A stretch of 64,000 bases of DNA from OLB9 sp041392785 (GTDB taxonomy: Bacteria; Bacteroidota; Bacteroidia; Chitinophagales; Saprospiraceae): assembly GCA_041392785.1 (NCBI GenBank), contig JAWKLK010000006.1, forward strand, positions 186,001-250,000, read 5' to 3'. Under the pieces are notes generated by a model that did not search any database, was not told the origin of the DNA, and saw nothing but the letters and a program-made list of their open reading frames with translations. The position numbers and the translations under genes are program-made. Shown in pieces: positions 56,542 through 64,000 of the stretch (its first letter is position 1; the number at the start of each line of letters is the position of its first letter).

Positions 56542-59500
56542 ATTCTATATTTTTATTGATGCTTTTAAGTCTATTATTGTAATGAATTAAAATAGTTTCT
56601 GTGTCTCCTAATTCTTTAGCAAATCTTAGTTTATCTTCTTCTGTTTTACTGTATTTATAAAAGAATTTCAACAGTAAAATTTTTCCTTTTTGATTTATTT
56701 TTTTTGATATTTCAAGAATTTGGTCAATAACATAATCAAAATTTGATTCTTCATAGGTTGAAATGGTATAGAACGATTTTGAAAACCTTTTTTCTTCAAT
56801 TTCATTAAATATTTCCTCTAGCAATAAGGCAGTTAATCCGTTAATTAGATTTAATCCTGTATTTGATTGATAGCTTTCTAAAAAGCGTTGTAAGTTACCC
56901 TTTAAATCAAATAATGCGTCCTTATTAATGAAGTTGTTATTTTCATCATAAAAAACTTCAAACCATTTAGTAATATCCTTGTTATTGTTTTCTGCAATGT
57001 GTTGCAAAATATAAGTCGCTTCTGTGAACTTGAAATAAGCTTCTAAAGACCTTTTAAAAGATTCTTTCCCTTCATAAGTGTCGTCATATTTCAAACAGTT
57101 TTCATAGACATTTTTTAATGATTCTCTTCTATTAGTTCCAAACTTATCATAAGACCATTGAAGTAGAATTTTTACGAAGCGTTCAAATTTTGAAAGTTCT
57201 GTGTCTCTTAAAATATTTGTGTATTTTATTCTTTCTGAATGATTGTCAAATTCAAAATCATCAACATACTTTTTAATAAATTTCAGCAATGCATTTTTTA
57301 TGCTCTCATCTGTAAAAGTACTATATGTAACGGTAAATACCCCGCTAAAAAAGTCATCTACCGTCCAATCTGAAATAACACCTAAATTTGATAAGCGGTA
57401 AATGGCTTTTTCAACTTTTGCCTTGTTAGAAGCTAAGTTTATTGCACTCACAACCTTAGATGCTCCTGGCTCTGAGTAATTATTATGAAGTAGCGTTACA
57501 AGTTCCAATTCTTTTGATATTGAATCTAAACCATTTTGATATAAGAATATTTGACGAAATACATCTTGACCATTCCAACCAATTTGGGTACTTAATGTTT
57601 GAATTTCTTCATAAGTAGATTCAGGGTTAAAAATTGTTTGTACATCTGTTTCTGGTTTTTCTTCTGTTAGCAAAACATAACATTTAGAATCACTTTTATC
57701 TCGTCCTGCTCTTCCCGCTTCTTGATAAAGTGATTCCATTGAAGCTGGCATACCATAATGAATTGTAAAACTTATGTTCTTCTTATTTATTCCCATACCA
57801 AAAGCTTTGGTAGCTGCAAGAAGTTTGAATTTATTTTGTTTAAAATCGTCTTGAACTTTCTGTTTGTAAATGTCAAACTCTTTATCTGTGCCAGCGAATG
57901 TATTTGGTTTTGTTCCTGAATAATATTCAATTCTTGTTTTAAAATTTGTCTGCAAATTGCCAGCTAAACTGGAACAACCAAAATTTCCTTGTTTGTTTGG
58001 TGTAAAAATTAATCCGCATTTTGGGTTTTCAAATTCAAAATCAAATATTTTATATTCCTCATTTTGCTTTTCAATAATTTTTAATGCTTCCTGATATTTA
58101 TTGCCTTTATCTTTAATAACTATGAACTCTAATTCAGGTCGAGTGTAGTCTGTTAAAGTTTTTACATTTTTTTGGTCAGTGTTAAATTCTAGCTGAATAT
58201 CTTTTAAAACATTAACTGATGCAGTTGCAGTTAGACCTAAGAAATTTATGGAAGGGCAGTATTTTTTTATTGTATTTGAGAGATTTAAATACGAAGTCCG
58301 AAAATCGTGTCCCCATTCCGATAAGCAATGAACTTCATCAATTACTGCGTAAGAAAAGTTTAGATGAGAGTTAATTGCAACCAGTCTTTCTCTAAAATCT
58401 TTTGTTTGAAATCTTTCAGGGGAAATAAAAACAAAAAAGTATTTCCCATTACTATAATTGTCTAATATTTCTGTTCTTTCAGTACCAATTGTATCACTAT
58501 TTATGGATTCTATATTTTGAATGTAGGCTGTTTCAAGGTCTTTTATTTGGTCATACATTAAAGATTTAATTGGGCATACCACGAAACTTATACAAGGTTG
58601 TAATAAACAAGCAAGTTGATAAGTCAAAGATTTCCCACCGCCTGTTGGTAATAAACCTATAGTTGTATTGTTTTCTAAAATGTTTTGAAGTATTGAAATT
58701 TGTCCATTATTGAACTTATCGTATTCAAATATGTTTTTTAGAAAAAATTCTAGATTTTCTAAATCATCAGATTCCTCATTAAAAATGAGTTTATACTCAA
58801 ACTTATTAGTAGTACTAAGTTTAAAATAATTGATTCTGTCTAATTTATTCTTATTTGTATTGTGAAATAAATCTAAATATTCAGTTCTAACGAAAATTAC
58901 ATCTTCATTTAGCATATATTCATCAGTCCAACGTTGAAATATGCTAAAATCAATTTTTAAACAATTTGAATCGCTGAAATTTTGAACATTATTAACCTCA
59001 AATTGAGGTTCCTTAAATGGAACTTTTTGTAATTTCAGAAGATGGTAAAACCATTCGAATAAATCTTCTATTGCGTGGTTTTCATATCCATTTATGTCTT
59101 GATTTTTAACTTCAAATTTCCATTTGTCGTCATCAAGATTTATTTTGCCACACTCAAGCAGTTCAAGAATTAAAATTTGAAAACGAATTATTGCCGTAGG
59201 CAATAATTTAGTTTTTTTTATTTCTTCGGAAATATCAGCGAAGCTGAGATTAAAATTTGTTTTGTATAAATTTAGAAACCTTGAATATTTTTCTAGTTGA
59301 GTTTTTATTTGCTCTATTTTTTCAAAATAGATTTCATTTCTCTCTTCAAAATCTTTTGTGTCTATTCTAACCGTTAAAACCTTTGATAACAATAAGTGAT
59401 TATCTCTTATTGAATCTATAACTCTTCCTACTTCTTCTTTGTGTTGTTGTCCGTCTATTTCTATAACTAAATTTGCTTGCGGTAAGAAAAAGTCAACACA

Positions 59501-59914
59501 TTGATGTCTAAAGTCTTCGTCATTCCTTTGAGTGATTTCGTTAATTTCAATTTCAGGAATTATTAGTTGTTTTATGAATTCGAACTCTGACAAATCCTCA
59601 CATATTCTCTCTTCTAAAAATATTCTAGCAGGAAAGTAATTGTTAACTTCATCTCCTTTTATGGTCTTATGCCATAAGATATTTGATTGGTCAATTAATA
59701 CGAATGGTTTTTTGAATTGCTCATCACTCTTGTGAATTGAGCCATAAATACTTTGTAAATATTGACTCATCAAGGTTGGTTTTCCTCTTTGAATTAAGTT
59801 TTTGACTATTAGAATAGCTGATTGAAATTTAGATTCTTTTCTCGAATCTGCTAGATTCTGAATGACAAAATTATGGTTGGTATAAGAATAATTAGCAGAA
59901 TATTTTTTCATCAT
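56519..59914 (-). CDS. Nuclease-RecQ-like helicase fusion, candidate defence protein
   Basis: An 1131-residue protein. Residues about 138-186 carry a DUF559/Vsr-like PD-(D/E)XK nuclease motif (VDFFLPQANLVIEIDGQQH, then VRID). Residues about 400-745 are a superfamily 2 RecQ-type helicase: Walker A LPTGGGKS (422-429), DEVH (526-529), LTATAS (561-566) and motif VI QEAGRAGRD (731-739). The C-terminal 380 residues are helical and unlike RQC/HRDC. Much longer than housekeeping RecQ (about 600-730). Coupled to the membrane coiled-coil gene and bounded by attC sites B and C, so it is cassette cargo. Anti-phage role is inferred. Confidence 0.78.
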   Translation of the reverse strand: MMKKYSANYSYTNHNFVIQNLADSRKESKFQSAILIVKNLIQRGKPTLMSQYLQSIYGSIHKSDEQFKKPFVLIDQSNILWHKTIKGDEVNNYFPARIFLEERICEDLSEFEFIKQLIIPEIEINEITQRNDEDFRHQCVDFFLPQANLVIEIDGQQHKEEVGRVIDSIRDNHLLLSKVLTVRIDTKDFEERNEIYFEKIEQIKTQLEKYSRFLNLYKTNFNLSFADISEEIKKTKLLPTAIIRFQILILELLECGKINLDDDKWKFEVKNQDINGYENHAIEDLFEWFYHLLKLQKVPFKEPQFEVNNVQNFSDSNCLKIDFSIFQRWTDEYMLNEDVIFVRTEYLDLFHNTNKNKLDRINYFKLSTTNKFEYKLIFNEESDDLENLEFFLKNIFEYDKFNNGQISILQNILENNTTIGLLPTGGGKSLTYQLACLLQPCISFVVCPIKSLMYDQIKDLETAYIQNIESINSDTIGTERTEILDNYSNGKYFFVFISPERFQTKDFRERLVAINSHLNFSYAVIDEVHCLSEWGHDFRTSYLNLSNTIKKYCPSINFLGLTATASVNVLKDIQLEFNTDQKNVKTLTDYTRPELEFIVIKDKGNKYQEALKIIEKQNEEYKIFDFEFENPKCGLIFTPNKQGNFGCSSLAGNLQTNFKTRIEYYSGTKPNTFAGTDKEFDIYKQKVQDDFKQNKFKLLAATKAFGMGINKKNISFTIHYGMPASMESLYQEAGRAGRDKSDSKCYVLLTEEKPETDVQTIFNPESTYEEIQTLSTQIGWNGQDVFRQIFLYQNGLDSISKELELVTLLHNNYSEPGASKVVSAINLASNKAKVEKAIYRLSNLGVISDWTVDDFFSGVFTVTYSTFTDESIKNALLKFIKKYVDDFEFDNHSERIKYTNILRDTELSKFERFVKILLQWSYDKFGTNRRESLKNVYENCLKYDDTYEGKESFKRSLEAYFKFTEATYILQHIAENNNKDITKWFEVFYDENNNFINKDALFDLKGNLQRFLESYQSNTGLNLINGLTALLLEEIFNEIEEKRFSKSFYTISTYEESNFDYVIDQILEISKKINQKGKILLLKFFYKYSKTEEDKLRFAKELGDTETILIHYNNRLKSINKNIEYGFRKIG

Positions 59915-59938
59915 TCATTTTAATTCATTTTGTTTTGA

Positions 59939-60020
59939 GCGTTGGCAAAAAACAGCTCTTTTGGTTTTTTAGCGTTGGCATTTGTGTCGGCAAAAACCAA
60001 ATGTGCTGTTTGTGCGGTTG
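59939..60020 (-). repeat. Covarying palindrome P1, 5' of the RecQ cassette genes
   Basis: Arms AACAGC-TCTT-TTGGTTTTT (59951-59969) and AAAAACCAA-ATGT-GCTGTT (59992-60010). It shares the TCTT/ATGT internal loop, the GCGTTGGC flanks and TGTGTCGGC in the loop with palindrome P2, but the stems are different and still complementary. It lies 25 nt upstream of the helicase start. Confidence 0.65.
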
Positions 60021-60031
60021 GCTTTTACACT

Positions 60032-60103
60032 GACGGCTAACGCTTGTGCTTTGCGACGGTTTTTGGCGATAGCCAAAACTGTCGTCAAAGCACTTGTTCT
60101 ACA
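60032..60103 (-). other. attC-like site C (integron recombination site)
   Basis: 72-bp palindrome. Plus-strand ends CGGCTAAC (60034-60041) and GTTCTACA (60096-60103). Stem GTGCTTTG-CGAC with GTCG-T-CAAAGCAC leaves one unpaired base; the tip is TTTTGGC-GATA-GCCAAAA. The stop codon of the lipoprotein gene lies inside the GTTCTACA core. Pairs with B (9 nt) on one side and D (8 nt) on the other. Confidence 0.85.
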
Positions 60104-60995
60104 ACGTTTTTGAAACTATTTCTCTGTTTATATAAACTGGACTTATCATCGCTGAATATTCTATACTAACATGTTCATCTGATATGTTTTTTCTTATGAT
60201 GAATTGACAAAGTACATCTTGCCTTTTTATATAGCCATTAGATCTCGGTTTTACCACTGTAAAAATATCACCGTCATTAGCATTTTTATAAAATCGTTGA
60301 GCTATTCCTGTATAGTAAACATTAAGTTCTTCACAATTTTCAAATTGCTTTAAATCATTGTCCTTATATAAATAATGTTTAGAATTAATTGATTTTTCAA
60401 TAACTCCGTTAACTACTCTCTTTGTAATATCATCCCTTTCTTTTTTTAATGAATCTATAATTTCGAATTTAGACGAATATAAATCAGTATAGCAAGATGC
60501 ACTCATGAAATCATTAAATTTTACATTTTTACAAAACTCATTGAATATTTTTTCGCTTAAATGTGCGTCAATATAGTTATCAAACTCAAAAAGAAAAAAT
60601 AGATGGCCTTTTAAAAATGTCTTCGCCCATACATAGGTTGAATCATTTACTCTTCCTTTACTTTCTTGAATTTTATCATTGAAATTGGTTTTAATCGTGT
60701 ACTCAATATTCTCATTGGTAAAAAAAGAATTGTGCAATTCGTTTTCGCCACTATTTGTTGAAAATACCAATTCTAATGTAAACTGTTCATATTTCAATTT
60801 TCTAATTAAGTAATGAATGCCATTAGTCTTTATAATGTGTTTTATTGATGCTGGTACTTCTATTTTTGAACAATTCAGCTCACAATCTTTTAAAAAGGTA
60901 TAACCATTACTTATAATGAATTCTTCCGAAATTTCAGTATTCTGATTGCAGGATAAGAAAAAAATAATTACAAATATTATTTGAACAAGTCGCAT
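60099..60995 (-). CDS. Cassette-borne lipoprotein, unknown function
   Basis: A 298-residue protein with a lipoprotein signal peptide (MRLVQIIFVIIFFLSC) and a soluble, mixed alpha/beta domain; no family recognised. The first 62 nt overlap the end of the 547-residue secreted protein gene in another frame, so the two are translationally linked. The TAG stop lies within the attC site C core, so the gene fills the cassette to its edge. Confidence 0.7.
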   Translation of the reverse strand: MRLVQIIFVIIFFLSCNQNTEISEEFIISNGYTFLKDCELNCSKIEVPASIKHIIKTNGIHYLIRKLKYEQFTLELVFSTNSGENELHNSFFTNENIEYTIKTNFNDKIQESKGRVNDSTYVWAKTFLKGHLFFLFEFDNYIDAHLSEKIFNEFCKNVKFNDFMSASCYTDLYSSKFEIIDSLKKERDDITKRVVNGVIEKSINSKHYLYKDNDLKQFENCEELNVYYTGIAQRFYKNANDGDIFTVVKPRSNGYIKRQDVLCQFIIRKNISDEHVSIEYSAMISPVYINREIVSKTL

Positions 60996-62577
60996 ATTTT
61001 TTGTTTATAATTTTGTGATATATTTTAAATTTCTTTTTGGGGTCATCTATCAATTTGTCCAAAGAATTATAGATATCAAATAACTCAGGGTTTTTATTTA
61101 AATTGTCAGTTCCAAGAATATGAAATACGCCAGACCCTGTTGCCATAAATCCCGTTAATGGTTCGAAATGAAAAGGAAGGGCATGTCCCCTATGAGTTCC
61201 TAAATGGCCTAAAGCATGATAGCAAATAAATGCGGCTCCTTTGTTTATATTTCCCGCCCGTAATTTTTCAACATCAACACTTGAGACATCAAGAACTGCA
61301 GTTCTCCAAGCTAGATTATCAGCTATCTCCCAATCTTCAGGATTAGTAATCCATGACTTAACATCACCAAAAAAATCCTGTCCAATAAAATGCTTATTTT
61401 TTGATGTGGGACAACAACTGAGACTTTCATTTATGTCGCATCTATCGTTGCCAATAACAATTAGAATATCTCCATTTCTGTAATTGGAATACGGCATTTT
61501 ATCAGAAATTACTATTTCAGGTGAACAACCACCTTTACTTAAAAATCCAGTAAGGTATGATTTTAGTTCAGAATCTGAAGTACTTGTGGCCCCTGCTTTT
61601 AAAATCAATAATTTTGCCTTCCCAGTTTTGGGTTGAAATCCAGAATAAACATTGCTATATAATTCAACAGAGTTACCCACGCCTTTTATTGCAATGATAT
61701 CTATATAAGCAAATTGATTTTTTCTTTTGTCTCCTGAAACTAATTCAGATTTGGCACAAGAAAAATCATCAATATATGTTAATCTTACTTGAATTGGTGT
61801 TAGATATTTGTTTAGTGTTACGGATAATGAATCTAAATAAGAATAAAGATTTATCAAACCTGATGGCGAATCTAAAATTAGTTCACCGTTGTTTTTAAAA
61901 AATTCAGTTGAAGGGCGGATTGGCTGATATGAAGACAAACTGAATCCATCAAATTTTGAATAATTCTCATATCCTAGAATCATTTTTGTTTCTGTCAAAG
62001 TCAAACATCCACCGCATTGTGGTGAAAATCTTCTTCCTGCAATGTCACAGCATTCAATCTGATGCTGAAAATAGGTTTTTAACCTGTTCATACCAAAAAC
62101 TTCAGCACTTGAATAATTGACATAAGACCTTCCAAGTTCAGAATACTTTAGTTCAGTAAAGGCTAAAATCTCCGCTTTCAAATTATTAAGTGCTTCTACA
62201 TCGGTGCATTGCATTGATGAATCTTTAGGCAATTTTATATCTACCCAAAATTTAGAATAAACACCCTTGCTGTCAGACTGCTTTCCGAAAATTAGATAAT
62301 ACTCAGACGGGATTTCGGAAATTACCTTATTCCAAACTGCTTCAAAACCACCCTGCATGAATTCATTATTAGAATAAAATCCAAAACTGTAAACCTTAAA
62401 TTGGTTTTTGAATTTTGAAGGTATCGATTGCTGTAATTCGCAAGCTGCGGTGTTTAAGTCAGCTTGATATGAACTTATTTCAACTCCGGAAAAATCAGCT
62501 AAAACTTGGTAACAATTTTGGCTGATCATTGATAAGTGTACAAAGAGAAAAGCAGTAAGTATTAATATTCGATTCAT
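60934..62577 (-). CDS. Cassette-borne secreted protein, unknown function
   Basis: A 547-residue exported protein: signal peptide MNRILILTAFLFVHLSMISQ, several Cys (IECCDIAGRRFSPQCGGC), and a His-rich stretch CYHALGHLGTHRGHALPFHFEP (about residues 450-471) that could bind metal. The His cluster recalls metallopeptidases, but no HEXXH is present. The ATG is 45 nt inside the cassette start at site D. Its 3' end overlaps the lipoprotein gene by 62 nt; the two likely act together at the envelope. Confidence 0.7.
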   Translation of the reverse strand: MNRILILTAFLFVHLSMISQNCYQVLADFSGVEISSYQADLNTAACELQQSIPSKFKNQFKVYSFGFYSNNEFMQGGFEAVWNKVISEIPSEYYLIFGKQSDSKGVYSKFWVDIKLPKDSSMQCTDVEALNNLKAEILAFTELKYSELGRSYVNYSSAEVFGMNRLKTYFQHQIECCDIAGRRFSPQCGGCLTLTETKMILGYENYSKFDGFSLSSYQPIRPSTEFFKNNGELILDSPSGLINLYSYLDSLSVTLNKYLTPIQVRLTYIDDFSCAKSELVSGDKRKNQFAYIDIIAIKGVGNSVELYSNVYSGFQPKTGKAKLLILKAGATSTSDSELKSYLTGFLSKGGCSPEIVISDKMPYSNYRNGDILIVIGNDRCDINESLSCCPTSKNKHFIGQDFFGDVKSWITNPEDWEIADNLAWRTAVLDVSSVDVEKLRAGNINKGAAFICYHALGHLGTHRGHALPFHFEPLTGFMATGSGVFHILGTDNLNKNPELFDIYNSLDKLIDDPKKKFKIYHKIINKKYATCSNNICNYFFLILQSEY

Positions 62578-63108
62578 TTTAGAAAGTTTTTATTGTGAAT
62601 TAATTTTGCTTAATGGTGTAGAACGTCTAGTACATGCGACGTGGCGGCTTTAGCCGACATGGTCGTCATGTACATTGTTAGTACTTGTGATTTAATTTAA
62701 TTTTTCTTTTAATTTTATCTTCCCGTTTTCCAAAACTTGCAAGGTTTATACTATTCTGATTTGATGAATTATTTGCTCATTTTGACAATTTTCACCGTTC
62801 AAAAATATCACTTTTCCCGAATATTTTACTACCCTATCAAATCACGTTTTAAAAGTCAAAATTTTCAATTTGGTTTCTAGGTGAAATTTGACCTTTCGCT
62901 GAATTTTAAAGTTTCAAATTTCGATTTTTGGCTTCGCTAAGTTTAATACTTGAACGGTTTTTAGTTGTCAGTTTGCGTTTCCTTGCAAGTTTCTGAATTC
63001 ATGACTGTTTACTGATTTTTATACATTCCACCAATTTTTTGCATCCGATTTACTCGAAGAACTTCACTCAGGAATTTCTCCGTTTTACCGAAAACGGGTG
63101 AATTTTTC
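62578..63108. other. Cassette boundary and mostly gene-less cassette
   Basis: Contains attC site D and, between D and E, a cassette of about 495 bp with no long open frame, only a 33-codon ORF at its start (63009-63110). Noncoding or tiny-gene cassettes are known in integron arrays. No RNA family recognised. Confidence 0.5.
62615..62687 (-). other. attC-like site D (integron recombination site)
   Basis: 73-bp palindrome. Plus-strand ends TGTAGAAC (62617-62624) and GTTAGTACTT (62677-62686). Stem GTACATG-CGAC with GTCG-T-CATGTAC, again with one unpaired base at the same place as in C and E; tip CGGCT/AGCCG. Pairs with C (8 nt) and E (10 nt). Confidence 0.85.
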
Positions 63109-63110
63109 AT
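63009..63110 (-). CDS. Possible 33-residue small protein at cassette start
   Basis: ATG 63110 lies 9 nt after the cassette boundary in site E, where cassette genes usually begin. It reads MKNSPVFGKTEKFLSEVLRV and ends in GGMYKNQ. Basic and soluble; no function known. Position is the main support; it may be spurious. Confidence 0.3.
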   Translation of the reverse strand: MKNSPVFGKTEKFLSEVLRVNRMQKIGGMYKNQ

Positions 63111-63184
63111 AAGTACTAACGGCTGCGATTTACGACGGCCGCTCCCGATAGGGGCGGCTGTCGTTAAATCGCTTGTTATGTTTC
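63109..63184 (-). other. attC-like site E (integron recombination site)
   Basis: 76-bp palindrome 5 bp after the stop of the T9SS-sorted protein gene. Plus-strand ends AAGTACTAAC (63111-63120) and GTTATGT (63175-63181). Stem GCGATTTA-CGAC with GTCG-T-TAAATCGC has one unpaired base; tip CCGCTCCC/GGGGCGG on GATA. Pairs with D over 10 nt. Confidence 0.85.
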
Positions 63185-63189
63185 GTTAT

Positions 63190-64000
63190 TTAACCACTTT
63201 TGACGATTTTCTTTGTAATTGTAAAATCATTAATTTTTACTTTTAATATATACAAACCATCTTTGAAATCTTGAATATCAATTATATGCTCTTTACCAAA
63301 TTTTAATAATCTTCCTTGAAAGTCAAACAATTCCCATTTGAGTGATTCAGTTGATTCAAAGTTTATAAAATTAGAAGTTGGATTTGGAAACATCTTTATA
63401 GCTAACTCTTGAGCTAAAACATCAAAAACATTAACTGTTCCGCTGCATGGTGAGTTGCTGGAGCTCTCTGTTCTGAATGAAATTAACAACCCATAAATTG
63501 TATCAATACTTCCTTCATTTTGTACATCAAGAATGTAATCAAAAAAACCATTAGTATTTTTAGTAAAGTTATCAATCATAAATGATTGTTTTTCAGATAG
63601 ACATACAAAAGATGGATTTTCAATAAATTCAGGATCATTAAACCAATTTGGAAATATTAAAGGTAAAATGTGTGGCGTTAAAAAGTCTTTCTTATTACAA
63701 AATCCACTGTGCCGTGTACTGTCCCACGAGATTTTTAAAGGCATGGCTTTGATTTTTACAAATGCCTTTAATGGTTCTCTAACAAACAAACAATTATAAG
63801 TAGGGTGTAAGCCTGCTTCTGTAGTGCCAATGATTTTTTTTGAGAGCACCTTTGGTGATGCCAAGTTATGAGCAGCTTCATTATGACTTGCCCTTACTTC
63901 AAAAATACTATTCCAAGGTAAATCTTTAATGTTGACTTCACCAAAATCTGGATTAAAATTCCCATTTGATTCTAAATCATGGCCAATTGTTATACTGTCT
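63190..64000 (-). CDS. T9SS type A sorted secreted protein, C-terminal part (cut by window end)
   Basis: The frame is open to base 64000 with no start in view. The visible 269 residues hold a beta-rich region (GESNGNF-like start through NPDFGEVNIKDLPWNSIFEVRAS) and a complete type A sorting domain: LAIKMFPNPTSNFINFESTE, WELFDFQGRLLKFGK, GLYILKVKINDFTITKKIVKSG. Cargo of the T9SS, surface or secreted; function unknown. Its stop lies 5 bp before attC site E, so it belongs to the cassette array. Confidence 0.8.
   Translation of the reverse strand, partial: DSITIGHDLESNGNFNPDFGEVNIKDLPWNSIFEVRASHNEAAHNLASPKVLSKKIIGTTEAGLHPTYNCLFVREPLKAFVKIKAMPLKISWDSTRHSGFCNKKDFLTPHILPLIFPNWFNDPEFIENPSFVCLSEKQSFMIDNFTKNTNGFFDYILDVQNEGSIDTIYGLLISFRTESSSNSPCSGTVNVFDVLAQELAIKMFPNPTSNFINFESTESLKWELFDFQGRLLKFGKEHIIDIQDFKDGLYILKVKINDFTITKKIVKSG

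Overview
The window reads as a chromosome segment of a Bacteroidota bacterium, most likely of the Saprospiria/Saprospiraceae type. It is AT-rich and carries type IX secretion (T9SS) cargo with both type A and gliding-type (CHU_C) sorting domains. It also has a PorP/SprF gene next to a PorE-like OmpA protein, a CarboxypepD_reg/TonB receptor, DUF3667 and DUF3822 proteins, and promoters of the Bacteroidota form TTTG-N17..19-TANNTTTG. The genus is an inference; no rRNA or tRNA gene was seen.

Positions 1-38 kb are ordinary core genome. They hold obg (partial), adk, an NlpC/P60 lipoprotein, T9SS-exported giant proteins, an OmpA/PD40 lipoprotein, prmA, folD, popT (DUF368), two metallohydrolases, a DUF1460 amidase, porP plus a porE-like gene, pyrD, a TonB-dependent receptor, an M1 aminopeptidase, gyrA, tsaD, DUF3822-rsmD and a ThiF/MoeB-like protein. 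The main noncoding surprise is upstream of popT. There a good promoter leads into two copies of a structured 80-nt motif and then an intrinsic terminator, which could be a small RNA or a tandem cis-regulatory RNA.

Positions 37.7-43.7 kb are accessory and damaged. A DUF4132 gene is split in frame by a 0.96-kb IS1595-family element with a visible target duplication, and it is broken again by a one-base frameshift. A WYL-type regulator is also frameshifted, next to GyrI-like and DUF1801 genes.

Positions 44.0-63.2 kb are, in my reading, a chromosomal integron cassette array (a run of attC sites without an integron integrase in view), transcribed on the minus strand. Seven palindromic sites follow gene stops. 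The core at the start of a cassette is complementary to the R'' core of that cassette's own site in five of the six neighbouring pairs, over 7-10 nt. The sixth pair is the interval disrupted by IS110 copies. Cassettes carry a nuclease-RecQ helicase with a membrane coiled-coil partner, a SMEK-like STAND NTPase, a secreted protein/lipoprotein pair, a membrane protein, a T9SS-sorted protein, and a near gene-less cassette. Insertions include an IS91-like element with its own tyrosine recombinase (itself hit by a decayed IS3 element) and two near-identical IS110 copies. The helicase-nuclease and STAND genes look like anti-phage defence cargo, but that function is inferred.
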